64,000 bases of DNA from NCBI RefSeq assembly GCF_007971025.1, contig NZ_CP042436.1, positions 930,001 through 994,000 on the forward strand, read 5' to 3'. A program made the position numbers and the translations under genes. The notes under the pieces were generated by a model that saw only the letters and a program-made list of their open reading frames with translations, was not told the origin of the DNA and made no database searches. Every line of letters starts with the position of its first letter. Within the stretch, counting starts at the first letter, position 1. The DNA comes from Mucilaginibacter ginsenosidivorans. GTDB lineage: Bacteria; Bacteroidota; Bacteroidia; Sphingobacteriales; Sphingobacteriaceae. Of this stretch, positions 53,266 through 61,370 are shown piece after piece.

Positions 53266-54951
53266 TTACCAAAACATGGTGTAAAGGGCAGTCAAAATAC
53301 CCCCGATGATCAATGCGCCAACCGCAAAGCCATTTGATACTTTGAACATGCTTGTATCAACCTCCAATGCATGTGTTTTATCGCCTTTAGGATTCTCTTT
53401 GATCGAAATGAAATACATGCCGATAATACAAATAACAAATACGATGGCCATCCGGTCGAGGAACGGTATTTCATATAATTTTGTCGCCCCATCCGATTGC
53501 AACACGAGGGTTGAGAAACCAATGCCCTTCAGAAATGCCAGGTTGACGAATTTCGGAAGCACTTTCAATATCACCGACATGATGAAACCACCAATGGTAG
53601 CGAACATGGCTGCGCTTGAAGTGGTCTTTTTCCAGAAAAAGCCAAGCAGGAACATCGCAAATATCCCGGGCGAAACAAAACCAGTGTATTCCTGTATAAA
53701 CTGGAACCCCCCTTTCTTGTCTATTCCCATAAATGGCGCAATTATACAACCAAGTATCATTGCTACCACTACCGCGATTTTGCCTATTGTTACCATTTGT
53801 TTATCTGTTGCGTCCTTTTTAATTGCCTTTTTATAGATATCCATTGTAAAAATGGTGGCTATACTATTTACTTTTCCGGCAAGCGACGCAACCACGGCAG
53901 CAGTTAATGCTGCAAAAGAAAGGCCTTTGAACCAAGGCGGTAAAAGATTGAGCAAAGAAGGATAAGCATTATCCGGGTTCAACTCGCCATTTACCATCAT
54001 TTGAGAATGAAACACATTTTGCTTGTATAAGATAAATGCAGCAATACCAGGCAATACCACAATAACAGGCATCAACAACTTTAAGAAAGCTGCAAATAAG
54101 ATGCCGGTACGAGCTGTTTTGAGATCGGCCCCTAGTGCGCGCTGCGTGATATATTGGTTACATCCCCAATAGTTGAGATTGGTTATCCATAAGCCGCCGA
54201 TCAATACACTTAATCCCGGCAAGTCGGAGTAATGCTCGTTGTCTTTATGGAATATCATTTGAAAATGGTCCTCTGCGTGAGATTTCATAAGGCTCAAACC
54301 ATTCAGAAAGCCCGGGCTTCCAAAATGTTTGGCCACTTCGTTAACCGCGATATAGGTAGTTACAAGGCCTCCGAGTATCAGAAAAAATACCTGTATAACG
54401 TCGGTATAGCCGATAACTTTCATACCCCCGAGTGTGATGATTACCGCAAAAACAGCCAGGAATATGACGCAGGTTGTCATGCTGATACCCGAAATACCAT
54501 GAACAGCTATTGCGCCAAGGTACAGGATGGAGGTAAGGTTTACGATAATGTACAGCAAGAGCCAGAAAATAGCCATTATCATAGCTACATTACCGTTATA
54601 CCGCTGGTTAAGGAACTGCGGCATGGTGAATATCTTATTTTTAAGATAAACGGGGATAAAGAACACGGCCACTATGACGAGCGTTGCCGCGGCCATCCAC
54701 TCATAACAGGATATTGCCAGACCCATCGAAAAACCCGATCCGCTCATACCTACCATTTGCTCGGCAGAAATGTTTGACGCTATCAGCGATGCGCCAATGG
54801 CCCACCAGGTTAGGGTACCCTGGGCCAAAAAATAGCCCTGCGAACTGACATCTAAATTGTGTTTACGCCTGTATACCCAGTAGCCGTATGAGGCCACAAT
54901 GATAAAGTATATGACGAATACGGTCCAGTCGCCATTTGATAATGTATGCAT
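53266..54951 (-). CDS. SSS-family sodium:sugar/uronate symporter (vSGLT-like)
   Basis: 561 aa with about 14 membrane helices. The SGLT-type segments are WWAIGASLIASNISAEQMVGMSGSGFSMG, IFTMPQFLNQRYNG, NYWGCNQYITQRALGADLKTARTG and AALTAAVVASLAGKVNSIATIFTMDIYKK. It imports a sugar or uronate with Na+. Its place at the head of the uronate block suggests a glucuronide or uronate, giving the pathway two transporters with ExuT. The terminator behind it means its transcript is at least partly separate. Confidence 0.9.
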   Translation of the reverse strand: MHTLSNGDWTVFVIYFIIVASYGYWVYRRKHNLDVSSQGYFLAQGTLTWWAIGASLIASNISAEQMVGMSGSGFSMGLAISCYEWMAAATLVIVAVFFIPVYLKNKIFTMPQFLNQRYNGNVAMIMAIFWLLLYIIVNLTSILYLGAIAVHGISGISMTTCVIFLAVFAVIITLGGMKVIGYTDVIQVFFLILGGLVTTYIAVNEVAKHFGSPGFLNGLSLMKSHAEDHFQMIFHKDNEHYSDLPGLSVLIGGLWITNLNYWGCNQYITQRALGADLKTARTGILFAAFLKLLMPVIVVLPGIAAFILYKQNVFHSQMMVNGELNPDNAYPSLLNLLPPWFKGLSFAALTAAVVASLAGKVNSIATIFTMDIYKKAIKKDATDKQMVTIGKIAVVVAMILGCIIAPFMGIDKKGGFQFIQEYTGFVSPGIFAMFLLGFFWKKTTSSAAMFATIGGFIMSVILKVLPKFVNLAFLKGIGFSTLVLQSDGATKLYEIPFLDRMAIVFVICIIGMYFISIKENPKGDKTHALEVDTSMFKVSNGFAVGALIIGGILTALYTMFW

Positions 54952-55182
54952 GTTGTTGTTTTAGGTTTATATATGTTGGTTTGACAATTATAGATTATCT
55001 TTTTTATATTATCAACAGGAAGGGATGTCTAATATAAACTATTTTTTAATTGACAATAGCTACATCACTGAAATGAATGAGCAACAAGTAATCGATCCTA
55101 AAAATAGTAGGTAAGACATTGTTTAAAAGCATTTTATTGTTTTTAACTTGGTGCTGAAATTTTGAACCAAAAATTTAAAGCC

Positions 55183-55455
55183 ATGCCTAAATACGTGATC
55201 GAACGGGAAATTCCCGGTGCAGGTAAGTTAACTGCGGAACAATTAAAAGGTATTTCACAAACTTCGTGCGGTGTATTGAGCAATATGGGCCCGCAGATAC
55301 AGTGGGTGCAAAGCTATGTAACAGGCGATAAAATCTATTGCGTTTACATTGCACCAAATGAGGATATGGTGCGCGAACATGCCAAACAGGGCGGTTTCCC
55401 GGCTAATTCGGTAAGCGAAGTAACGGCCGTTATTGACCCCACCACAGCCGAATAA
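55183..55455 (+). CDS. DUF4242 (nickel-binding-like) small protein
   Basis: 90 aa from the ATG at 55183 (MPKYVIEREIPGAGKL). The DUF4242 pattern is PKYVIEREIPGAGKLT...LKGISQTSCGVLSNMGP.IQWVQSYVTGDKIYCVYIAPNEDMVREHAKQGGFP. It is a ferredoxin-like dimeric alpha/beta barrel type protein; one Streptomyces member binds nickel. Role here unknown. It is 6 bp upstream of the lipocalin-like gene, so both are probably one operon. Confidence 0.85.
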   Translation: MPKYVIEREIPGAGKLTAEQLKGISQTSCGVLSNMGPQIQWVQSYVTGDKIYCVYIAPNEDMVREHAKQGGFPANSVSEVTAVIDPTTAE

Positions 55456-55461
55456 TACGAT

Positions 55462-55929
55462 ATGAGTTCTCCTGTTGTTGCTGCCCCTTCGGGCAGTTTA
55501 ACCACGGACATTCGTGGTATTTGGTGGTTGTTGACCCGTCAGGATTGGACCAAAGACGGCCAAAAACGGATCGACCCGACTTTAGGCGCAGAGCCGTTTG
55601 GCATTTTATCCTATTCAGGTACCCATTTTGCCGCGCAGTTTATGAAGCGCGACCGGACGGAAGATGCCGGTGAACAAGTATTTTATTCGGGCCAGAATAA
55701 TACCAGCGCGGTTGGGGGCTACGATGCCTATTTCGGAACCTATGAAGTAGACGAACAAACCGGCAAAGTAGCGCATACGCTCATCGGCTCCATTACGCCA
55801 TCCAATATCGGCATGACCGTTTCGCGTGATATGCGTGCCGAAGGCGATAAGCTTGTCATCCAATTGGAAACTACAAGGCCCGACGGTGAACCTATTACCC
55901 GCACGCTTACCTGGAAGCGGTTGAGCTGA
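55462..55929 (+). CDS. Lipocalin-like domain protein
   Basis: 155 aa, no signal peptide visible. The lipocalin-like pattern is IRGIWWLLTRQDWTKDGQKRIDPTLGAEPFGILSYSGTHFAAQFMKRDR, then YDAYFGTYEVDEQTGKVAHTLIGSITPSNIG and a late TLTWKRL. Ligand and role are unknown. It shares a message with the DUF4242 gene. Confidence 0.78.
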   Translation: MSSPVVAAPSGSLTTDIRGIWWLLTRQDWTKDGQKRIDPTLGAEPFGILSYSGTHFAAQFMKRDRTEDAGEQVFYSGQNNTSAVGGYDAYFGTYEVDEQTGKVAHTLIGSITPSNIGMTVSRDMRAEGDKLVIQLETTRPDGEPITRTLTWKRLS

Positions 55930-55937
55930 TGCAGGTT

Positions 55938-57818
55938 TCATTTCGGCACATTGCCGATGTTTACCAGCTTGCGCCCCTTGATAAGCAATTTCATCCGGCC
56001 GCGTTTGAGCGAGATTTGTGTGTTGGGCGTTTCATTTTCGTCGATGTGATTCTTATAAGCTGTCAGTATTCCCTGGTAAGTTAGTATCCCGATGACCTTG
56101 CTTCCATTTGTTGAGATCACAGGCAAAGCGTCCCTGCCATGTTTTGCCATTGTTTCAACAGCCATGCGTAAAGTATCATCGTTTTTCAAAAATACACGAA
56201 CATCGATCATGGCCGATTTTAGTAAATCGGTTCCTTCGTTATTAAGCACGTATAACGCAGATGTTTTGAGGATACCTGCATAGGATCCGTCTTTACCGAC
56301 AGTAATATAATGATCATCGTGCTCCTTGTTTTCTGTAAGCCACTCTTTCACTTCGGTTATTGTGTTTTCGGAACTTATTATCACATCGTTTTCTGTCATT
56401 ACTTGCGCTACAGTCATTTTTTTCAAAATGTCCGGCTCGTACGAATCCGGGGTGAAGACGCCGCGCCTTGCGATCTTCTCCGTCATAATGGTATTTTCCA
56501 TCATGAAAAAAGAGATGAGATACGATGCTGTGCAAGCGCCCAATAACGGCAGTAAAGCACGTGACTGCATGGTGGCCTCAAGCGCAAATGTGATGCTGGT
56601 TAGGTAAGCTCTTGAAGCGCCGGCAAACATAGACGACATGCCGATAAGCGCCGCCATTGGAATACTAACTCCTGCTCCTGGGAACAGATCATTAACCACC
56701 ATGCCCATAATGGCACCGGTTGCCCCGCCGATCGTTAGCAGGGGGGCCAATGTTCCTCCGGATGTGCCGCTACCTAAAGCAATGGCCCAGGAAAGAAATT
56801 TTAGAAAACACAAATTCAGCACAAGGTATAAAGGTACCTTACCGGCAAGCAGCGAGGTTATATTATCATACCCAACGCCTAAGGTATGGGGTGCAAAATA
56901 ACCCACCACTCCGACAGCTAAACCACCCAGCGCTGGCCACCACATCCAATGGATGGGTAATTTTTCGAAAACATCCTCTATCCAGTAAACGGTTTTGGTA
57001 AGACCCATGGCCAGGAAACCAACAACAACACCCATCACGCTGTAAATGGCCAGGGCGGTATTGGAAGGGGCAGCAACATTGGGCATTGGGAAAACCGGGC
57101 CCGATTCAAACAACAGATGATGTCCTGCTGCCCCGGTTATGCAGGCAAGAGCTACAGGCAAAATGGCCCTGGGAGAAAATTCGAACAATAACAACTCGAT
57201 AGCCAGGAAAACAGCAGCAATGGGCGTACCGAATATGGCGGCCATACCAGCCGTGGCCCCCGCCGCCAGGATGATCTTGCGTTCGTTAGAGGTAATCTTA
57301 AATAGTTGCCCCAATGTTGACCCCAGCGCGCCGCCCGTGGCAATGATAGGCCCTTCCGCCCCAAAGGGTCCCCCGGTGCCAATGGCTATGGCCGAGGATA
57401 TGGGTTTCAAAAAAGTGATGGCAGGTTTTATTTTACTTTGATTTACCAGTATCTGCTCCATTGCTTCGGGTATGCCGTGACCACGGATCGCCTTGGAACC
57501 ATAAAGGGCCATAAGCCCAACAACAATACCACCGGCAGCGGGGATAAGGATAACCCAAAGCCCTATATGATTGTCAGACGGACTATGAAATTTAAGGGAG
57601 AAGGTTCCGTAGAAGGCAATGTTAGTAACCATATAGATAAGAGAAACCAAAAATTTAGCGATGAGGCTGATGGCAACTGCGACACCAACACATAAAGCCG
57701 ATATGCTGATGAGGCGTTTTTTAAGGACGAAGCTTTTCTTCAGGTCTTCCTTGCTTTCAGGCAATGCATTAAGAATAGGCGAGATAGGTATGCCTTTAGT
57801 ATGATTGGTTATCTTCAT
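55938..57818 (-). CDS. ClC chloride channel/transporter with C-terminal CBS pair
   Basis: 626 aa. Eleven or so membrane helices with the ClC selectivity motifs GTGGPFGAEGPIIATGG (the gating-Glu loop), LGSGTSGGTLAPLL and GMSSMFAGASRAYLTSI. Residues from about 460 form two CBS domains (MTVAQVMTENDVIISSENT and MIDVRVFLKNDDTLRMAVETMAKHGRDALPVI). CBS domains usually bind adenine nucleotides and gate transport. The gating Glu in GAEGP suggests a Cl-/H+ exchanger, not an open channel. Confidence 0.9.
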   Translation of the reverse strand: MKITNHTKGIPISPILNALPESKEDLKKSFVLKKRLISISALCVGVAVAISLIAKFLVSLIYMVTNIAFYGTFSLKFHSPSDNHIGLWVILIPAAGGIVVGLMALYGSKAIRGHGIPEAMEQILVNQSKIKPAITFLKPISSAIAIGTGGPFGAEGPIIATGGALGSTLGQLFKITSNERKIILAAGATAGMAAIFGTPIAAVFLAIELLLFEFSPRAILPVALACITGAAGHHLLFESGPVFPMPNVAAPSNTALAIYSVMGVVVGFLAMGLTKTVYWIEDVFEKLPIHWMWWPALGGLAVGVVGYFAPHTLGVGYDNITSLLAGKVPLYLVLNLCFLKFLSWAIALGSGTSGGTLAPLLTIGGATGAIMGMVVNDLFPGAGVSIPMAALIGMSSMFAGASRAYLTSITFALEATMQSRALLPLLGACTASYLISFFMMENTIMTEKIARRGVFTPDSYEPDILKKMTVAQVMTENDVIISSENTITEVKEWLTENKEHDDHYITVGKDGSYAGILKTSALYVLNNEGTDLLKSAMIDVRVFLKNDDTLRMAVETMAKHGRDALPVISTNGSKVIGILTYQGILTAYKNHIDENETPNTQISLKRGRMKLLIKGRKLVNIGNVPK

Positions 57819-57969
57819 AGTTTTGTTTGCGGCCCGGCTTACCGACCCGACTGACGGAGAAATTCAACTGATAAAATGTGCTGCAAAGGTAGTCATCAAT
57901 TAATTCGGAAACAATAATAATTTTACAAAAAACCTTGCTTATTTGGCATAAAAATATTTAATTTCATAT

Positions 57970-57977
57970 TAAATTTG
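57970..57977 (+). promoter_or_regulatory. Candidate -7 box of the doxX gene
   Basis: TAAATTTG matches TAnnTTTG exactly, 39 bp before the ATG. A TTTG lies 24 bp upstream (57942-57945), longer than the usual 19-21, so the promoter is uncertain. Confidence 0.3.
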
Positions 57978-58016
57978 ATTTATTATGTTGTATTAACAAG
58001 GTTAAAAATTTAAGCC

Positions 58017-58457
58017 ATGGATATAGTACATAGAATTGAAACCTGGGGCGACGGACATCACCCGAGGTTTTTTGACGCCGTTCGTATTGCTTTAGGCATT
58101 TTCCTGATGATGAAGGGCATCGCATTTATGCAAAACATTTCCGATCTTCAATACATTATGGAAAACCAGGCGGATATATCCCTTCCGCCGGCAATATTGA
58201 TCGCTGTGGTGTATTATGCTGCTTTTATACATATGGCAGGCGGTACATTGATCGCTTTGGGTATTTTTACCCGCCTCTCGTGCGTATTGCAATTGCCCGT
58301 GGTTTTTGGTGCGGTGTTTTTCGTGAATTTATTACTGTCGCCGGTCAACACCGAATTGTGGGCGTCCATCGTGTGCCTGGCACTGCTGATAGTGTTCATG
58401 ATCATTGGCTCGGGGAAGGCATCCCTTGAAAATTTTTTTAAGACGATCCGCAATTAA
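58017..58457 (+). CDS. DoxX-family membrane protein
   Basis: 146 aa with four membrane helices. The pattern RIALGIFLMMKGIAFMQN, HMAGGTLIALGIFTRLSCVLQLPVVFGAVFF and SIVCLALLIVFMIIG fits DoxX/DoxD. Related proteins take part in quinone or thiol redox reactions in some bacteria. It is directly upstream (58 bp) of the Crp/Fnr gene with an N-terminal Cys cluster. Confidence 0.85.
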   Translation: MDIVHRIETWGDGHHPRFFDAVRIALGIFLMMKGIAFMQNISDLQYIMENQADISLPPAILIAVVYYAAFIHMAGGTLIALGIFTRLSCVLQLPVVFGAVFFVNLLLSPVNTELWASIVCLALLIVFMIIGSGKASLENFFKTIRN

Positions 58458-58515
58458 TTTCAGGAAGTTTCGTAGTTATCATCTGTTAAAACATAATATT
58501 GCATCTGTACTGAAT

Positions 58516-59211
58516 ATGAAAAATAACCAACACGGGTGCGATTTGAACAGTTGTATGATCTGCCGGCTTTGTCTGAAAGACTGGCTACCGGCGATTGAGG
58601 CTAATAAACAAAACTTCTATATCAAAAAAGGGCAGCAAATATTTCGCGAGGGGGACCCTGTGAAAGGCATGTATTTCATTTATTCGGGCACGGTTAAGGT
58701 CCACAAAAAATGGGATAAGGAAAAAGAGCTTATCATCCGCTTTGCCAAAAAAGGAGATATACTGGGACACATGGGTTTAGGCGACGAAGCTATTTACCCG
58801 GTTACTACAACAGCGCTTGAACCCACCATTGTTTGTTATGTCAAAATGGATTTCTTTGAATCGACATTGAAGGTAAACAACGAACTTACTTACAGGCTGA
58901 TGCGGTTTTTTGCCGGTGGATTGCAGGATTCGGAAAAACGCATGCGCAACCTGGTTCATATGCCGGTTAAAGGCAGGATAGCGCAATCTTTGATCGCCCT
59001 AAAAACCCAGTTTGGTATAAATGATGAGGGCGCTATCAATATTGAATTAACCCGCCAGGATCTTTCCTCTTTTGCAGGCGCGTCGTATGAAACGCTGTTT
59101 AAAGTGATAAACGAATTAGTGGATGAAAAGATCGCTGAGGTTTCGGGGAAAAGCATACGCATTTTGGATGAACCTGCGTTGAAACTACTGACAAGGGTAG
59201 CCGATATGTAA
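58516..59211 (+). CDS. Crp/Fnr-family regulator with N-terminal cysteine cluster
   Basis: 231 aa from the ATG at 58516; the frame upstream overlaps doxX and has no coding look. Four Cys at residues 8, 13, 16 and 19 lie ahead of the cNMP-binding-like barrel (FYIKKGQQIFREGDPVKGMYFIYSGTVKVHKK, GDILGHMGLGD). The C-terminal helix-turn-helix reads LTRQDLSSFAGASYETLFKVINELVDEKI. FNR uses a similar N-terminal Cys cluster to hold an oxygen-sensing [4Fe-4S] cluster, but it needs a further Cys in the barrel, and a redox role here is an inference. It sits after doxX and 80 bp before the predicted diadenylate cyclase. Confidence 0.88.
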   Translation: MKNNQHGCDLNSCMICRLCLKDWLPAIEANKQNFYIKKGQQIFREGDPVKGMYFIYSGTVKVHKKWDKEKELIIRFAKKGDILGHMGLGDEAIYPVTTTALEPTIVCYVKMDFFESTLKVNNELTYRLMRFFAGGLQDSEKRMRNLVHMPVKGRIAQSLIALKTQFGINDEGAINIELTRQDLSSFAGASYETLFKVINELVDEKIAEVSGKSIRILDEPALKLLTRVADM

Positions 59212-59236
59212 AATAAATACCTTATTGGCATTTTAA

Positions 59237-59275
59237 AGCAATATTTTGGAAGCAAGGTATTTTCAGCAATATTTT
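59237..59275. repeat. Direct repeats before the predicted diadenylate cyclase gene
   Basis: AGCAATATTTT occurs at 59237-59247 and 59265-59275, 28 bp apart, within the 80-bp gap between the Crp/Fnr gene and the cyclase gene. The second copy ends 17 bp before the start codon. Confidence 0.4.
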
Positions 59276-59291
59276 CGGGTAAATTAGTTGC

Positions 59292-60455
59292 ATGAATAAT
59301 GTGACCAGGGTCATGATCAGTGAACCAGCTTATAAGGCAGCCCGCTCTGTTTCCGGCGCTATTGAAAAGCATTTTGAAGAACAATTGAGCGCCGCGGCGT
59401 TGCGCGGCGAAACCAACCTGGCGCCTGCTCCGCAAAGCCGCTCTATAGCAGCAATTATTGATACCGCTTTCTGGACCAGCCTGCGGAAGGAAGAAGGCCG
59501 TTCGCCAAAAATATCGCTGGCGTTCCTGTTACCCGAACAGTCGGAGCAACCGCTGGTGTTTGAAAAACGCCTTCGGCTTACGCCGGAAATACTAACAAAG
59601 CTTGCCCCGGCAGTTGAGCGTTCAGGTATCCATTTGGGCGTTTGGCAGGAAGAAGATGACCTTTATATATGGGGAACAACGCATACCATTCCAGGTTTTT
59701 GTTTTGTGCTGGAAGTGATTGAGCCGGGGTTGCTTGTCATCAAGCATCGCCGTGTCGACGGTTTTGGCAAATATGTGAACGTGGCCGTACTGAAAGGCGA
59801 CGAGGTAAAGATCATTGATGAAGGTGCGATCAATTACCCGGATTGCCCGGCCCTGCTAAGTTCTCTGCTTGGTTTTAGTGCGCAAACGTCGTGGAGCAAC
59901 CCGGTGAACATTCATGTGCAATTGGCTGTTTCGATGCGAGCGCACGGGCACGGGGGCTTACTGCTCATCGTACCTTCCGATAGCGATAAATGGCGCGAAT
60001 CCATTATCGACCCGATATCTTACGCAATCAGCCCATCCTTTATGGGGCTGGCAAACCTGATGAAGCAAGATGTTGATAAAAAAAGCCTCGCTTTGTGGCT
60101 CGACGAACTTGCACGCGAAATAGATTGTGTTGCAGGACTAACCGCTGTCGACGGGGCCACCATCATCAACGACCGGAACGAGTTGTTGGCGTTCGGCGCC
60201 AAAATAACAAGACCATACGGCAGTGAAACCGTAAAAGAAATTATGGTTACCGAACCCATCGTCGACAGCGAGGCGCAAATCATTGCACCCGGGCAGGATG
60301 GCGGTACGCGGCATTTTGCTGCGGCCCAATTTGTTTACGATCAGAGGGATGCCTTTGCATTGGTTGCCTCGCAGGATGGCCGTTTCACTATTTTCTCCTG
60401 GTCGCCATGCGACGAAATTGTGCATGCGCATAGGGTAGATACGCTGCTGATGTGA
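59292..60455 (+). CDS. Predicted soluble diadenylate cyclase with DACNV-type sensor domain
   Basis: 387 aa, no membrane helix or signal. The C-terminal half (about 265-375) matches the DisA_N/DAC fold: TAVDGATIINDRNELLAFGAKI with the DGA motif at 287-289, then GTRHFAAAQFVYDQRDAFALVASQDGRFTIFSW, with R340-H341-F342 where RHR is usual. The N-terminal half (about 1-250) fits the predicted DACNV sensor domain that precedes DAC domains. Expected product is c-di-AMP from two ATP. The third position of RHR is Phe, so activity may be altered. It lies 80 bp after a Crp/Fnr regulator gene, possibly on the same message. Confidence 0.8.
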   Translation: MNNVTRVMISEPAYKAARSVSGAIEKHFEEQLSAAALRGETNLAPAPQSRSIAAIIDTAFWTSLRKEEGRSPKISLAFLLPEQSEQPLVFEKRLRLTPEILTKLAPAVERSGIHLGVWQEEDDLYIWGTTHTIPGFCFVLEVIEPGLLVIKHRRVDGFGKYVNVAVLKGDEVKIIDEGAINYPDCPALLSSLLGFSAQTSWSNPVNIHVQLAVSMRAHGHGGLLLIVPSDSDKWRESIIDPISYAISPSFMGLANLMKQDVDKKSLALWLDELAREIDCVAGLTAVDGATIINDRNELLAFGAKITRPYGSETVKEIMVTEPIVDSEAQIIAPGQDGGTRHFAAAQFVYDQRDAFALVASQDGRFTIFSWSPCDEIVHAHRVDTLLM

Positions 60456-60513
60456 ACACGATTACCGGATTTTATTGATAGGCAGGATTCGGACCGCCAA
60501 ACTAAAAGCAAGC

Positions 60514-61305
60514 CTACTTTTGAACCGGGATTTGTTTAATAAGCCACCGCGCCACATCACTCGCAGCTTTATCATTATCATAATCTTTGGGCAGCCTTCC
60601 GTTGGTATATTCATTGTATAACCAAGGGTCGCCAACTGCCATTACCACGCCTTTGCCGTAATAAGCCACCGCGATGATGTCCGCGTCGCCATCTTTAAGC
60701 ATTGTCTCCGCAGGCCTGGTGAGCGTGAGCGAACAAATATCCTTCATATATATTTTCCTGGCAGTTTTCAGTATGGGGTTATCGATAATAAGAAAGGTGC
60801 CGTTCAGGAAATGTTTATCGTCGACCACGTGGTTAAGCAGGTCGTCATTGAAATGAATTCCGAATTTTGCTGCCAGCGTGTTGAAATGTTTCAGTTCGAC
60901 ATTAGCGCTGTCGTTTGCCATCATCAGCAATACGCCGCCTTGCTTTACCCATTCGGATATCACTTTTACATCCCTCGAATCTATGTATTTGGGTTTCGGG
61001 CTTTCCTTTTTGGTGTCGGGATCGACTATGATATAAATGTCCGCCTGTTTCAAGTTTTCGGCCGTTGGCTCGTCATACAAAGTATTTAACTGTGCGCCTG
61101 CTTTTTTAAAGGCATCGCCGAAAGTGGAAAAACCGCCATTGTCTGTTTCTTCCCATTTGTAGTGGGTTGAGATCAATTTACCCGAAGAATCTTTGATATG
61201 CTCATCGTTAAAATAGGAATCGAGCAGCACACGCGCCTGGCCGTAACCGGACAGAGAAGCCACAAGTAAAATCAGGCTTAGTGCAGAACTAATTACTTTT
61301 TTCAT
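60514..61305 (-). CDS. Secreted DUF4350-like protein, rhamnogalacturonan-hydrolase-associated
   Basis: 263 aa from the ATG at 61305, signal peptide MKKVISSALSLILLVASLSGYGQA. The mature chain has a GATase-like Rossmann fold: RVLLDSYFNDEH at the start, ADIYIIVDPDTKKESP, WVKQGGVLLMMANDSANVELKHFNTLAAKFGIHF and YGKGVVMAVGDPWLYNEYTNGR at the end. From memory, this unit is fused to GH105 unsaturated rhamnogalacturonyl hydrolases in Bacteroidota; here it stands alone. A role in pectin-fragment handling fits the uronate operon nearby, but is inference. Confidence 0.65.
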   Translation of the reverse strand: MKKVISSALSLILLVASLSGYGQARVLLDSYFNDEHIKDSSGKLISTHYKWEETDNGGFSTFGDAFKKAGAQLNTLYDEPTAENLKQADIYIIVDPDTKKESPKPKYIDSRDVKVISEWVKQGGVLLMMANDSANVELKHFNTLAAKFGIHFNDDLLNHVVDDKHFLNGTFLIIDNPILKTARKIYMKDICSLTLTRPAETMLKDGDADIIAVAYYGKGVVMAVGDPWLYNEYTNGRLPKDYDNDKAASDVARWLIKQIPVQK

Positions 61306-61370
61306 GGTTAGATTTTGGAGGGGCAATTTATTCAAAGATGAACGTTTTTTTATTTATTTTGAGCCGTCTT

